From positions 1 through 64,000 of the forward strand of contig NZ_JACKZY010000002.1 in the NCBI RefSeq assembly GCF_020833685.1: 64,000 bases of DNA, read 5' to 3'. The translations under genes and the position numbers were made by a program. The DNA is from Nitratireductor sp. B36. Lineage in GTDB: Bacteria; Pseudomonadota; Alphaproteobacteria; Rhizobiales; Rhizobiaceae. Under the pieces are notes generated by a model, which worked only from the letters and a program-made list of their open reading frames with translations, searched no databases and was not told where the DNA came from. Each line of letters begins with the position of its first letter. Positions within the stretch are counted from its first letter, which is position 1. Below, piece by piece: positions 53,219 to 63,242 of the stretch.

Positions 53219-56200
53219 ATGACAGGGTGCAGCAAGATCGGTCCTAGCGGCAAGCGCCGTCGAAAATTCAGACTTACCCTTCTTCTTTCCGGCACGTCCT
53301 TGCTATGCGCTCCAGCTGCAGGCCTGGCAGCCGACTTCACCCTCGGGAATTATGCTCCGGGTCACTATCCCGTTGGCGATTATGATGGGGATCCTGCGGC
53401 AGTCGTCGGCGGTCAGAACGATGATCACGTCGGCCAGACAGAGGTCAACAACGGTGTCACCAACACGCTGCAGGGCAGCTACGATACGATTGAGGGCGGT
53501 GTTCCGAACTGGACCCAGATGACCCTGGACCAGATCGAGGCTGATGGCCGCGTTCTGAACGGGGCCATTTTGCCGGATGGCGTGCTTACCACCGGCCAGC
53601 AGAACCAGACCGTCACCTATTTCGACGAGACCAACCAGGAAAACGTCACGGTCAACGTCTACAATTCCGGCAATTTCAATGTGGCGCCGGATGCCCGGAC
53701 CTTCACCATCTGGGACGATGTGGACGATCAGGAAGCCTATCTGGACCCGCGTCTTGCAACCGTGAGCAATGGTTCGAGCCTTTCCGTAGTCGTGGGTACG
53801 CCTGGAGGCGACACATCGGCTGCGGGGAACCAGCTCAACATGCCGATGAAGGCAAGCCCCAACACCGGGGGCAGCGTCATCAGCGCCTACAAGGTGGAGG
53901 GCAACTCCAGCCTGTCATACGACACGTCCACGCGGTTCGATCTTGGAGAATACGCAACCCCAGGCCAGGAGAACAACACGGCCCGTGTCTCCGGCGTGAA
54001 TTTTGATCAGGGCGTGGTGGTTCCTGAAGGCGCCACCTGGATCAATCCTGTTTCAGGGGTGGAGGAAGCCATACCGGCCGGGCCCGTCGTCGACGTCGCT
54101 TCCTTTCAGAACTACAACAATTACCTGATCGGTCAGATCCAGAAGGGCGAGTTTTCAGTGCCCGAGGGTGTCGCTCTCGAACAGGCTTACAAGGATAAAC
54201 TGGCCACCGCCTACAGCACGCACACGGTCGATGTCGAATATCGTCAGGCGGTGAAGCCGAAATATGTGCAGGACATGCCGCTTGGCCAACGCACGCTTAT
54301 CCATGGAACCGACACGGCAGCGATCACCATCAAGGCAGGAGAAACCATCGAGGACGTGACCGCAGGCGGCTCGCATTCCATCGCCAACCTTGAAGACAAC
54401 GCAACCCTCCAGAACAACGGCACGCTTTCCAGCCGGTACAGCGCCCACGCAATCATCGGCAAGGATGATACCGACATCCACAACACCGGAACGGGCGTGA
54501 TCTCCAACTTCATTCCCGACGCATCGGGCAATGTGGATCTGGCCGGTCCCTATTCACGAGGCGTGGTGATCGATGGCAACGCCAACTTCACCAATGATGG
54601 CATCGTCAATGTCGCCGCTTCCACCAGTCTTCCCCACTGGCTTTCCCGACCTGAGAACAACCCTGACAGTCAGCGACAGGACGAGGACACCGGGTTCTGG
54701 AATGCCGGTGTGGTGATGGGGGGGAATTCCACCGCAACGAACACAAGCAGCGGCATCATCAATGTCGGCACGAATGGCGCGGGAGGCAATGTAAGCCTCG
54801 TCGACGGTGTGTTCCTTCAGGGGCAAGCGTCTTTCAACAACGAGGGTTCCATCAATATCGGCAAGACCGCGCAGCTCGAAAAGGCGGATTCGCAGACCGA
54901 TACCAGCAACAACTCTGCGATACTCACGGGCATTCGTGTGCTCGGTGATGCAAAGGCCGAGAATGCGTCCGGCGCAACGATCACGATTGGCGCGAACACC
55001 GGACGGGCAGCGGCCATGTATGCCGGATCGGGTACGGCCGGCACGGAAGCCGAGGGCACGGGTGCTCTGGAGCTCATCAACAATGGTACGATCATCATCA
55101 ACGGCAATCGTGGCGGTTCGCCCAACGTAAATTACGCGATGGCCGCCGAGAATGTCGAAGGCACAATCACGCACAATGGTGACATCCAGCTCAATGGTGT
55201 GAATGCGCGCGGCGTCTATCTTTATGGTACCCGCGTGGACACCCACGCCGATGTGACCGACACGTCGACCATTCTTGTTGGCGGTGGCTTCAATGCCGGA
55301 ACCAACACCCGAAATTATGGTGTTTGGGTTCAGGGCAGTCACGCAACGGCCAATGTCGACGGTATCGTCAATCTGGATGGTGTTGGCGGTATCGGCGTTC
55401 ATGCGCGACAGGGCGGCGTGATCGATCTTGGCAACACAGCAGAAGTCAACTTCATCGGCGGCTCGGACCAGATCGGCTACTTCATCCATGGCAACGGGTC
55501 GGCGATCAACAATGTCGCCAATGACCTTGATGTCAGCACCGATAATTCGACGCTGTTCCGCATCGAGGATGGCGCCTCTTATGATGGTGTGGGCGGTGGC
55601 AACGCCCGCACATTGACTGCTTCAGGCGCGAATTCCACCATCCTTCAGGTCACCGGCAACAACACCAACGCTGAAACAGGCGCAGGCACCTATAGCCTTA
55701 CCGGCGACGGCGCTGTGGCTGTTCGCTCCGAAGGTGGTGCCCATGTGGACGTCAACGCGAACACGCAGATTGGTCTCGACGGCGACAACACGATCGGCGG
55801 TATCGTGGATGGGCGCAAGATGGATCTGGCCGGCAATGTCACGGATACGGGCCGCAACTCCGTGCTGGTCAATCAGGCGCCCCTTTCTTCCGCGAGCAAT
55901 GGTGTAACGGGTCTCATCACCCGGCACGGTGGCAATCTCACCAACGATGCCGCGATTGCCTTCACTGGCACCCAGGCCACGGGCATTATCGCTGAATCCA
56001 GCGGTCGCGGCGTGAACAATGGCGCGATCTCCATCTCGGACGGCACCGGCATTCTGGTGCGCAAGTCCGGTCGTATCACCAATCAGAACACGATCAACAT
56101 TACACAGGGGCAGGGCGCGGTTGTTCAGGACCGGGGTGTGTTCGACAATGCGGATGGCGGCAACATTACGGTTCAGGATGGGACAGGCATCCTGGTTGAG

Positions 56201-59038
56201 AACACGGATGGAAAGACGTCCACTGCTCAGGTGAGCAATGCCGCGAACATCGTCGTGAATGACGGTGTCGCAGGCATCCATGTTCGCAATGGTGCCGCTC
56301 TGGATGGGGCAGGTCTTGCCGGTACGATCACCGCTCGCAATGCGGCCCACGGCGTTCTGATCGGCAACAATGCTTCAGGGCTTTTGCTGGGTGCCACGCG
56401 GATCACCACAACCGGTTCCGGCAATGGTATCGAGAATGCCGCCGAACTTGGAAATGTCGAACTCCAGAACACGGAAATCCGGGTCAACGGATCAGGTGCG
56501 GGCATCCGCACTGGCACGAGTTTCACGGCGGCATCGAAAGCACAGATTGATGTAAACGGCACCTCGGCGACGGGTTTTTTGTTCGAACTTGCCGGTGGCG
56601 GTGCCACCAGCAAAGATCTGCTTATCACCGACAATTACACGATCAATCTGAACCCATCGACAAATGGGGCCCGCGGTGTCGACGCCAATACGTCGGGCGA
56701 TGTCGAGGTGCGCAGCACACTCAACGATAAGGGAAATGGAAACACCGCAATACATCTGACACAGGCCGGCACAGCGCATGTCGGCGGTGCCATCTCCGTC
56801 AACACGGGCTCCGGAGCAAACGGCACAGGCGTCTATGTGGAGAATGCGGAACGCGTCATTCTGGACGGTACGATCGATGTCGGCCAGGCGGGCGGCTCGG
56901 CTCTCGCTGTGGAAAGCGTCGCCACGGAAGCCGTCAATCTTGGATCGATGGTCTCCGCGAGTTCCGCGCCGGTGGTCGATCTTTCTCCCTCATCCGGCAC
57001 CGCATTCAGGAATTTCGGCACCGTCAAGGCGTACGCTTTTGATGCAACAGCCGTCCTCGGCAGCAGCGGTGCCGATACGATCTCTTTGGGGCGGCTTGCA
57101 GGTTTTTCCAGCGCTGTAACCGGTATTATCAATGCCGGCGCTGGTACGGACAGCGTGCTTTGGAATGCTGGTTCGCTCATCGGCAGCATCGAGATGGGTG
57201 CTGGCAACAATGAGCAGCTCACGATCGTGGGTCGTGACTTGTCTACCGTCTACCACCTGGATGGTGGGGGCGGCACCGGCGACACGCTCAATCTCGCCAA
57301 TATCACCTATCACGGCGGCTCGTTCGCTCAGGATGATGCCTTCGGCCAGCGCATAAAGGGGATCAATCTCGGTCAGGATTGGGAAACCATCAACATGACC
57401 GACAATACAGATTTCACCCTGACCGGTGATCTTCTCTATGGGAACATCCTCTACCTCGACAATTTCAGCGTTCTGCATGTCGGAGACAACGTCAATGCGC
57501 GCCTCGGCCTTCCCGGATCAGTCTACCGAAACCGCGGTGTGCTCGATCTGACGAACGGGGCTTACTCGCTGACCGACACGTCCACGATATCCGGAGACTA
57601 TATCGGGGCCGGCCAGAGCCAGTTATGGCTCAACACGCGGCTTTACGACGACTTCTCACCGACCGACATGCTGATCATCAACGGCTCCTCCGAGGGAACC
57701 ACGTCGATCAGGGTCAATGTGGATCCGGGCAGCCCCGGCGCGCTGACATACAACGGCATCAAGGTCGTGCAGGTTGATCAGGACGCCCAATCGAACGCGG
57801 TGTTCACCTTGCAGGGTGACTATGAGTTCCAGGGCGATCCGGCTGTTGTCGGCGGTGCATTCGCTTACCGACTGTATAAAAACGGTATCACCGATCCCAC
57901 CGATGGCGACTGGTACTTACGTTCGACCATCGAAAACCCACAGGTGCCGCCGGGCGGCGGGCCGCAGATACAGCCCTCACGGCCGCTTTATCAGCCAGGC
58001 ACGCCGATATACGAAAACTATGGGAATGCCCTGCTCGGCCTGAATTCCATGCCAACCCTGCAACAGCGCGCGGGCAATCGTTACTGGAATCGCAACCAAC
58101 CGCCCCAGACCATTTTCTGCAAGGATCCCGAGCAGAACTACCGCTGTGTGGTGAGCAGCGAGCAGGAAAGCTACTATCAGCAGGACAAGGTCATCGTCGG
58201 CGACAATGGTGTTTGGGGTCGTATCGAGGCTTCGCACGGCTCCTTTGATCCGGGCGGCTCAACCACCGGCTCGAGCTATTCGCTGGGACAGTGGAAGATG
58301 CAGGCAGGCGTAGATGGCGCTGTGGCGGAGACCGAGCATGGCCTACTGGTCGGCAGCCTTGGCGGCCACCTCGGCACCGGGCATGCTTCTGTCGACTCCT
58401 TCTTTGGTTCCGGCAAGATCGATACATTTGGCATTGGCCTTGACGCGAGCCTGACCTGGTATGGTGAAAACGGTTTCTATGCCGACGCCCAAGGAAGCTT
58501 GAATTTCTACGACACCAAACTCAGCTCCGATTTGGCGGGTGAGCTCGTCGGCGGTGCCGGTGCGTTCGGCTATGCCGCATCTCTCGAACTGGGCAAGCGG
58601 TTCACGCTGAACCCGCACTGGACCGTAATACCGCAGGCCCAGTTGCTCTATTCCTCGGTAAAGATTGACCGGTTTGAGGATCGTTTCGGTGCTGTGGTGA
58701 CACCTGATGACGCCGACAGCCTGCGCGGGCGCATCGGGCTGGCTCTGGAGTACCAGACCGAGTGGACCACAGAGGACGGTCAGGAGCGACAGGCAGCAAT
58801 CTACGGCATTGCCAATCTTCATCGTGAGTTCCTCGACACACAGGCAACCACTGATGTCGTGGGGACGAAGTTCAGCAACGGCACAGCTGATCTCTGGGGT
58901 GAAGTGGGCGTCGGTGCTTCCGTCAAGGTTTCCCAAACGATGGATGTGTTCGGCGAAGCCCGCTACGGCGCTTCTTTGCACGGTGAGGGCTCGGACCAGA
59001 GTTTCGGTGGCAATCTCGGGCTGCGTGTTACCTGGTGA
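53219..59038 (+). CDS. Large autotransporter adhesin (type Va)
   Basis: A protein of about 1939 residues. An extended basic signal region (about 1-38) precedes a long Asn/Gly-rich passenger with repeated beta-helix turns (NNGTI, NTSSGIINVG types). A short Cys pair near residue 1640 and a C-terminal beta-barrel of about 270 residues (GVWGRIEASHG to GNLGLRVTW, ending in Trp) follow, as needed for outer-membrane insertion. It should sit on the cell surface and may mediate adhesion or aggregation. ATG 53219 is used; a GTG at 53213 is in frame. An intrinsic terminator follows at 59067. Confidence 0.92.
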   Translation: MTGCSKIGPSGKRRRKFRLTLLLSGTSLLCAPAAGLAADFTLGNYAPGHYPVGDYDGDPAAVVGGQNDDHVGQTEVNNGVTNTLQGSYDTIEGGVPNWTQMTLDQIEADGRVLNGAILPDGVLTTGQQNQTVTYFDETNQENVTVNVYNSGNFNVAPDARTFTIWDDVDDQEAYLDPRLATVSNGSSLSVVVGTPGGDTSAAGNQLNMPMKASPNTGGSVISAYKVEGNSSLSYDTSTRFDLGEYATPGQENNTARVSGVNFDQGVVVPEGATWINPVSGVEEAIPAGPVVDVASFQNYNNYLIGQIQKGEFSVPEGVALEQAYKDKLATAYSTHTVDVEYRQAVKPKYVQDMPLGQRTLIHGTDTAAITIKAGETIEDVTAGGSHSIANLEDNATLQNNGTLSSRYSAHAIIGKDDTDIHNTGTGVISNFIPDASGNVDLAGPYSRGVVIDGNANFTNDGIVNVAASTSLPHWLSRPENNPDSQRQDEDTGFWNAGVVMGGNSTATNTSSGIINVGTNGAGGNVSLVDGVFLQGQASFNNEGSINIGKTAQLEKADSQTDTSNNSAILTGIRVLGDAKAENASGATITIGANTGRAAAMYAGSGTAGTEAEGTGALELINNGTIIINGNRGGSPNVNYAMAAENVEGTITHNGDIQLNGVNARGVYLYGTRVDTHADVTDTSTILVGGGFNAGTNTRNYGVWVQGSHATANVDGIVNLDGVGGIGVHARQGGVIDLGNTAEVNFIGGSDQIGYFIHGNGSAINNVANDLDVSTDNSTLFRIEDGASYDGVGGGNARTLTASGANSTILQVTGNNTNAETGAGTYSLTGDGAVAVRSEGGAHVDVNANTQIGLDGDNTIGGIVDGRKMDLAGNVTDTGRNSVLVNQAPLSSASNGVTGLITRHGGNLTNDAAIAFTGTQATGIIAESSGRGVNNGAISISDGTGILVRKSGRITNQNTINITQGQGAVVQDRGVFDNADGGNITVQDGTGILVENTDGKTSTAQVSNAANIVVNDGVAGIHVRNGAALDGAGLAGTITARNAAHGVLIGNNASGLLLGATRITTTGSGNGIENAAELGNVELQNTEIRVNGSGAGIRTGTSFTAASKAQIDVNGTSATGFLFELAGGGATSKDLLITDNYTINLNPSTNGARGVDANTSGDVEVRSTLNDKGNGNTAIHLTQAGTAHVGGAISVNTGSGANGTGVYVENAERVILDGTIDVGQAGGSALAVESVATEAVNLGSMVSASSAPVVDLSPSSGTAFRNFGTVKAYAFDATAVLGSSGADTISLGRLAGFSSAVTGIINAGAGTDSVLWNAGSLIGSIEMGAGNNEQLTIVGRDLSTVYHLDGGGGTGDTLNLANITYHGGSFAQDDAFGQRIKGINLGQDWETINMTDNTDFTLTGDLLYGNILYLDNFSVLHVGDNVNARLGLPGSVYRNRGVLDLTNGAYSLTDTSTISGDYIGAGQSQLWLNTRLYDDFSPTDMLIINGSSEGTTSIRVNVDPGSPGALTYNGIKVVQVDQDAQSNAVFTLQGDYEFQGDPAVVGGAFAYRLYKNGITDPTDGDWYLRSTIENPQVPPGGGPQIQPSRPLYQPGTPIYENYGNALLGLNSMPTLQQRAGNRYWNRNQPPQTIFCKDPEQNYRCVVSSEQESYYQQDKVIVGDNGVWGRIEASHGSFDPGGSTTGSSYSLGQWKMQAGVDGAVAETEHGLLVGSLGGHLGTGHASVDSFFGSGKIDTFGIGLDASLTWYGENGFYADAQGSLNFYDTKLSSDLAGELVGGAGAFGYAASLELGKRFTLNPHWTVIPQAQLLYSSVKIDRFEDRFGAVVTPDDADSLRGRIGLALEYQTEWTTEDGQERQAAIYGIANLHREFLDTQATTDVVGTKFSNGTADLWGEVGVGASVKVSQTMDVFGEARYGASLHGEGSDQSFGGNLGLRVTW

Positions 59039-59066
59039 ACCCTTTCCTGCTGCATGGTCGGAACGG

Positions 59067-59098
59067 ACCAGGGCCCCGCATGGAGGCCCTGGTTTCTT
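59067..59098 (+). terminator. Intrinsic terminator after the autotransporter
   Basis: A 9-base stem (59067-59075 with 59085-59093) with a 9-base loop is followed by TTCTT. The likely ATG of the next gene (59080) lies in the loop. Confidence 0.7.
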
Positions 59099-59691
59099 GG
59101 CGCGGGTTCCTTGCCTTGTTCTGTGTGGCGACGCTCACTGCCTGCAATTCAGCCCGCATCGAGACCACGGTCCCCACAGAGACGGCGTATGCGGGGGAGC
59201 AATTTCCCGTTCGGCTGGTTGATCGAAGCAAGTTCGACAAGTCCTATTGGCCAAAGGACGTGGTCAATGAGACGGGTCTTCCTGCCGGGACGATCCTGAT
59301 CGATACCGAAAGCAATTTTCTTTATCTGGTGAAATCCGACGCGGTCGCACGCCGCTACAGGATCGCGGTGGGTGCCGCAGGCAAGGCCTGGAAGGGCGAG
59401 GCAGTGGTGGCACGCAAAAGCAAATGGCCGGCCTGGCATCCCACGGATGACATGCATGCCGAAGCCCCCGGGCTCCCGCAGCGCATAGAGCCCGGCCCGC
59501 ACAACCCTCTGGGTGCCAGAGCGCTCTATCTATACCGCGATGGCCGCGACACGCTCTATCGGATCCACGGAACCTCAGAGCCGTGGACGATCGGCACCAA
59601 GGCGTCTTCTGGCTGCATTCGTCTCTTCAATGAAGATGTGATCGAACTGTTCGATCAGGTGCCTGAAGGCACCAGGGTCATCGTTCACTAG
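59080..59691 (+). CDS. L,D-transpeptidase (YkuD) lipoprotein
   Basis: A 203-residue protein with a lipoprotein signal (ATLTAC, Cys near residue 22). Its YkuD catalytic domain has the HGTSEPWTIGTKASSGCIR motif containing the active His and Cys. It would form 3-3 peptidoglycan cross-links or attach proteins to the wall in the periplasm. ATG 59080 gives a normal lipoprotein signal. A GTG at 59035 overlapping the autotransporter stop is also possible. The start lies inside the preceding terminator hairpin. Confidence 0.85.
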   Translation: MEALVSWRGFLALFCVATLTACNSARIETTVPTETAYAGEQFPVRLVDRSKFDKSYWPKDVVNETGLPAGTILIDTESNFLYLVKSDAVARRYRIAVGAAGKAWKGEAVVARKSKWPAWHPTDDMHAEAPGLPQRIEPGPHNPLGARALYLYRDGRDTLYRIHGTSEPWTIGTKASSGCIRLFNEDVIELFDQVPEGTRVIVH

Positions 59692-59853
59692 AGCATGAAT
59701 CCACACCCGTTCTCCACGGGACCAGTGTCTTTCCCTTCTCCCTCTGCTTCACTCTGACCCGCTGATGCTGGCTGTGAAGGCCGTGTCAGTCCAGCACGTC
59801 CGGAGATGCTACGCTTGAATCATGCTGCTGGTTGTCTGCCCGATGCTTCGCTA

Positions 59854-59868
59854 GAGTTATGATAACTC
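59854..59868. promoter_or_regulatory. Palindrome upstream of the SorC-type regulator
   Basis: GAGTTATGATAACTC (6-base arms, 3-base spacer) lies 30 bases before the regulator start, a position suited to autoregulation. Confidence 0.45.
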
Positions 59869-59898
59869 GAGTGACAAGCAGGGCATGAGTAAAGACGT

Positions 59899-60846
59899 AT
59901 GAGCGCACGCGGAAATCGACTGGATGACGCCGCACGGGCAGGATGGCTCTATTACGTGGCAGGGAACACGCAGGATCAGATTGCCGCGGCACTGGGCGTT
60001 TCACGGCAGTCGGCGCAACGTCTGGTTTCTCTTGCTGTGTCGGAGGGGCTTGTTCGGGTGCGGATCGACCATCCGATTGCTGCTTGTATGGAATTGGCGC
60101 GCAGGTTGAAGGAGCGCTTCGCTCTTCAGTTCGCCGAAGTGGTGCCCAGTGACCCTGAATCGAATTCGACCACTGTGGGCGTGGCGGAGGCGACAGCGGC
60201 CCAGATTGAGCGTCATCTGCTTTCGCCGGAGCCGATTATTATGGCAATCGGTACAGGGCGAACGCTCAAGGCTGCGATCGAACAGCTGCCGCCGATGGAA
60301 TGTCCTCAACACCGCATCGTTTCGCTGACAGGAAACATCGCGCCCGATGGTTCGGCGGCCTATTACAACGTCATCTTCACCATGGCGGATACCGTAAAGG
60401 CACGCAGTTTTCCCATGCCCCTGCCGGTTATCGTTTCATCCTCCGAGGAGCGAAATCTCCTTCACGAGCAGCCGATGATTCGTCCCGCGCTCGAATTGGC
60501 GAGAAGGGCGGATGTCACGTTTGTGGGTATCGGCGACATGACTGACAAGGCACCGGTGTTTGAAGACGGCTTCGTTTCCAGGCCGGAGCTGGAAGCTCTC
60601 CAAAAGGCTGGTGCTGTGGGGGAGATCGTGGGGTGGTCTTTCGGCACAGACGGTACCTTCATCGAGGGCGGTCTGAACGAGCGTGTTGCAAGCGCGCCAT
60701 TGCCGTCGTCGGAAACCTCGCTCGTCATTGCAGCCGCGATGGGCGCGCGGAAACTTCCCGCCATCAAGGCTGCCGTCAGTCGCCACATCGTCAATGGGCT
60801 GATCACCGATGAGCGCACAGCGACAGCTCTGCTGGAGGCTGGCTGA
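59899..60846 (+). CDS. SorC-family sugar-responsive regulator
   Basis: A 315-residue regulator with an N-terminal helix-turn-helix (about 20-60, GNTQDQIAAALGVSRQSAQRLV) and a sugar-phosphate-type binding domain of the SorC/DeoR class (GTGRTLKAAIEQL, TFVGIGD, GALIGEIVGWSF-like region). It is adjacent to a polyol transporter operon in the same direction, so it probably controls sorbitol/mannitol uptake and resembles the regulator usually called SmoC. Sugar identity is inferred from neighbours. Confidence 0.87.
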   Translation: MSARGNRLDDAARAGWLYYVAGNTQDQIAAALGVSRQSAQRLVSLAVSEGLVRVRIDHPIAACMELARRLKERFALQFAEVVPSDPESNSTTVGVAEATAAQIERHLLSPEPIIMAIGTGRTLKAAIEQLPPMECPQHRIVSLTGNIAPDGSAAYYNVIFTMADTVKARSFPMPLPVIVSSSEERNLLHEQPMIRPALELARRADVTFVGIGDMTDKAPVFEDGFVSRPELEALQKAGAVGEIVGWSFGTDGTFIEGGLNERVASAPLPSSETSLVIAAAMGARKLPAIKAAVSRHIVNGLITDERTATALLEAG

Positions 60847-60914
60847 GCCGGATTTTCGGGCGCGCACTTCTGTTTAGCCAAGACAGAAGGGCTTGACTTT
60901 GTGGTGAAGTGAGT

Positions 60915-60942
60915 ATTTGCTCACTAACATAGCATTTGCTCA
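60915..60942. repeat. Direct repeat ATTTGCTCA before the polyol transporter
   Basis: ATTTGCTCA occurs at 60915-60923 and 60934-60942, 19 bases apart, just before the ribosome site GGGAGGAG. It is a candidate operator for the SorC-family regulator. Confidence 0.5.
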
Positions 60943-60960
60943 AATCTTTGGGAGGAGACC

Positions 60961-62268
60961 ATGAGGGCGAAGCTTCTGGCCATGATGACGTGCTCGGCAA
61001 TAACCATTGCTGTCGCGGCGCAGGCGGAAACACTGACAATCGCGACCGTGAACAATGGCGATATGATCCGTATGCAGAAGCTTGCGGGTGCGTTCACGGA
61101 AAAGCATCCCGATATCGAACTGGAATGGGTGACGCTGGAGGAGAATGTCCTGCGTCAGCGCGTCACGACTGACATTGCCACCAAAGGCGGCCAGTACGAC
61201 ATCATGACCATCGGCACTTACGAAGTGCCGATCTGGGCGGCGCAGAAATGGCTTGTGCCACTCGATTTCGGCCCGGAATACGACGTCGATGACCTATTGC
61301 CCGCCATCCGGGCAGGGCTCTCGATGGATGGAACGCTTTATGCGGCGCCATTCTACGGTGAGAGTTCCTTCGTCATGTATCGCAAGGACCTGTTCGAGGA
61401 AGCAGGGCTTGAGATGCCCGAGGCCCCCAGTTGGGATTTTATCGGCGAAGCCGCGCGCAAGATCACGGACAAGGACAATGAGGTTTACGGCATTTGTCTT
61501 CGTGGCAAGGCTGGCTGGGGCGAGAACATGGCCTTCCTTACCGCCATGGCAAACTCGTTCGGTGCGCGCTGGTTCGACATGGAATGGAAGCCGCAGTTCG
61601 ATCAGCCGGAATGGAAGGAAGCCCTGCAGTTCTACATCGATCTCATGAACGATGCCGGACCGCCCGGAGCCTCCTCCAACGGCTTCAACGAGAATCTGGC
61701 GCTTTTCCAGACTGGAAAATGCGGCATGTGGATCGACGCCACGGTAGCGGCATCCTTTGTCAGCAACCCGGATGAAAGCCAGGTGGCCGACAAGGTGGGG
61801 TTTGCACTTGCGCCCGACAAGGGGCTTGGCAAACGCGGAAACTGGCTCTGGGCGTGGTCTCTGGCCGTTCCCGCAGGTTCGCAGAAAACTGATGCCGCAA
61901 AGACCTTCATCGCCTGGGCGACCAGCAAGGAATACAGTGAACTCGTCGCGGAGAAGGAAGGCTGGGCCAATGTGCCGCCCGGCACGCGGACCTCGCTCTA
62001 TGAAAACCCCGCCTACCAGGAAGCTGCGCCTTTTGCGGACCTGACCATTAAATCCATTCAGGCAGCCGATCCGACCAGCCCAACGGTCGAGGAGGTGCCA
62101 TATGTGGGAGTGCAGTTCGTCGCGATCCCCGAATTTCAGGGTATCGGGACGGCAGTCGGCCAGCAATTCTCGGCAGCGCTTGCCGGGCAATCCAGCGTTG
62201 ATCAGGCGCTCTCCAACGCGCAGGCTCTGACCCAGCGCGAAATGCAAAAGGCGGGATATCCCAAATAA
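60961..62268 (+). CDS. smoE: Polyol (sorbitol/mannitol) ABC transporter binding protein
   Basis: A 435-residue extracellular solute-binding protein of family 1. A signal peptide (about 1-22, ending AQA) is followed by the typical LTIATVNNGDMIRMQKLAGAF opening. Similarity in style and gene order (binding protein, two permeases, SorC regulator) matches SmoE of the sorbitol/mannitol importer. ATG 60961 follows GGGAGGAG. It is the first gene of the operon. Confidence 0.85.
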   Translation: MRAKLLAMMTCSAITIAVAAQAETLTIATVNNGDMIRMQKLAGAFTEKHPDIELEWVTLEENVLRQRVTTDIATKGGQYDIMTIGTYEVPIWAAQKWLVPLDFGPEYDVDDLLPAIRAGLSMDGTLYAAPFYGESSFVMYRKDLFEEAGLEMPEAPSWDFIGEAARKITDKDNEVYGICLRGKAGWGENMAFLTAMANSFGARWFDMEWKPQFDQPEWKEALQFYIDLMNDAGPPGASSNGFNENLALFQTGKCGMWIDATVAASFVSNPDESQVADKVGFALAPDKGLGKRGNWLWAWSLAVPAGSQKTDAAKTFIAWATSKEYSELVAEKEGWANVPPGTRTSLYENPAYQEAAPFADLTIKSIQAADPTSPTVEEVPYVGVQFVAIPEFQGIGTAVGQQFSAALAGQSSVDQALSNAQALTQREMQKAGYPK

Positions 62269-62362
62269 GCCCGCCAACCCCCGGGGTCGCGGCCGGCCCT
62301 CTCTCTCGGCTGCGATCCCGGTCTCGCCTATCGGTCAACATTCGGTTTGAAGAGGCAGGCTC

Positions 62363-63232
62363 ATGGCCACGCTACAGACCCGCGCCAGCGCCCGGCTGAT
62401 GATGACGCCCGCAGTCGTTCTGCTCCTTTTGTGGATGGCTGTGCCGCTGGCCATGACGCTCTACTTCTCGATGCTGCGCTACAACCTCTTGATGCCGGGC
62501 ATGGAGGAGTGGGCGGGTTTTCTCAACTACCGGTTTTTCCTCACGGATCCCGCCTTCATCACAGGCCTGCTGAATACGCTGCTTCTGGTGGGGGGTGTGC
62601 TTCTCATCAGTGTCGGTGGTGGCATTCTGATGGCGCTTTTGCTCGACCAGCCGTTCTTCGGGCAGGGCATAGTGCGCCTGATGGTCATCGCCCCGTTCTT
62701 CGTCATGCCAACCGTGTCGGCACTCGTCTGGAAGAACATGCTGATGCATCCGGTGAACGGGCTGTTTGCCTGGATCGCGCGCACATTTGGCCTTCAGCCT
62801 GTCGACTGGTTCGGCGAGGCACCGCTCTTTTCGATTGTCATGATCGTGTCCTGGCAGTGGCTACCCTTCGCAACGCTCATCCTGCTGACGGCTCTCCAGT
62901 CGCTCGATACGGAACAGAAGGAAGCTGCGGAAATGGATGGCGCAGGGGCGCTCTCCCGCTTCATTTACATCGTGCTGCCCCACATGGCGCGGGCGATCAC
63001 CGTGGTGGTGCTCATCGAGACCATTTTCCTGCTCTCCGTTTTCGCGGAAATCCTCGTGACCACCAATGGCGGGCCGGGCGTGCAAACAACCACGGTGACC
63101 TATCTGGTCTATGTGCAGGCGCTGTTGCAGTTCGACGTGGGTGGCGCCTCCGCCGGCGGCATCGTTGCCGTGGTGCTGGCGAACATCGTTGCCATTTTCC
63201 TCGTCCGCCTCATTGGCAAGAACCTGGAATAG
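62363..63232 (+). CDS. smoF: Polyol ABC transporter permease 1
   Basis: A 289-residue MalF-type permease with six membrane segments and the cytoplasmic EAA loop EAAEMDGAGALSRFIYIVLPHM. It lies 10 bases before the second permease gene. It should form a heterodimer with it. Confidence 0.87.
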   Translation: MATLQTRASARLMMTPAVVLLLLWMAVPLAMTLYFSMLRYNLLMPGMEEWAGFLNYRFFLTDPAFITGLLNTLLLVGGVLLISVGGGILMALLLDQPFFGQGIVRLMVIAPFFVMPTVSALVWKNMLMHPVNGLFAWIARTFGLQPVDWFGEAPLFSIVMIVSWQWLPFATLILLTALQSLDTEQKEAAEMDGAGALSRFIYIVLPHMARAITVVVLIETIFLLSVFAEILVTTNGGPGVQTTTVTYLVYVQALLQFDVGGASAGGIVAVVLANIVAIFLVRLIGKNLE

Positions 63233-63242
63233 GAGAGACCCG

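Noticed and set aside
54554-55489. Minus-strand 311-codon frame inside the autotransporter
   Set aside because: It is antisense to the repetitive passenger; no start signal or family pattern.
53300-57800. Repeated short sequences suggesting a CRISPR-like array
   Set aside because: The repeats are degenerate Asn/Gly codon repeats of the beta-helix in a continuous coding frame, without spacers of uniform length.
60922-60934. CACTAACATAGC near smoE as a ninth GntR operator
   Set aside because: It matches only part of the divergent site 6, lacks the TATATTAGT core and lies before an operon with its own SorC regulator.
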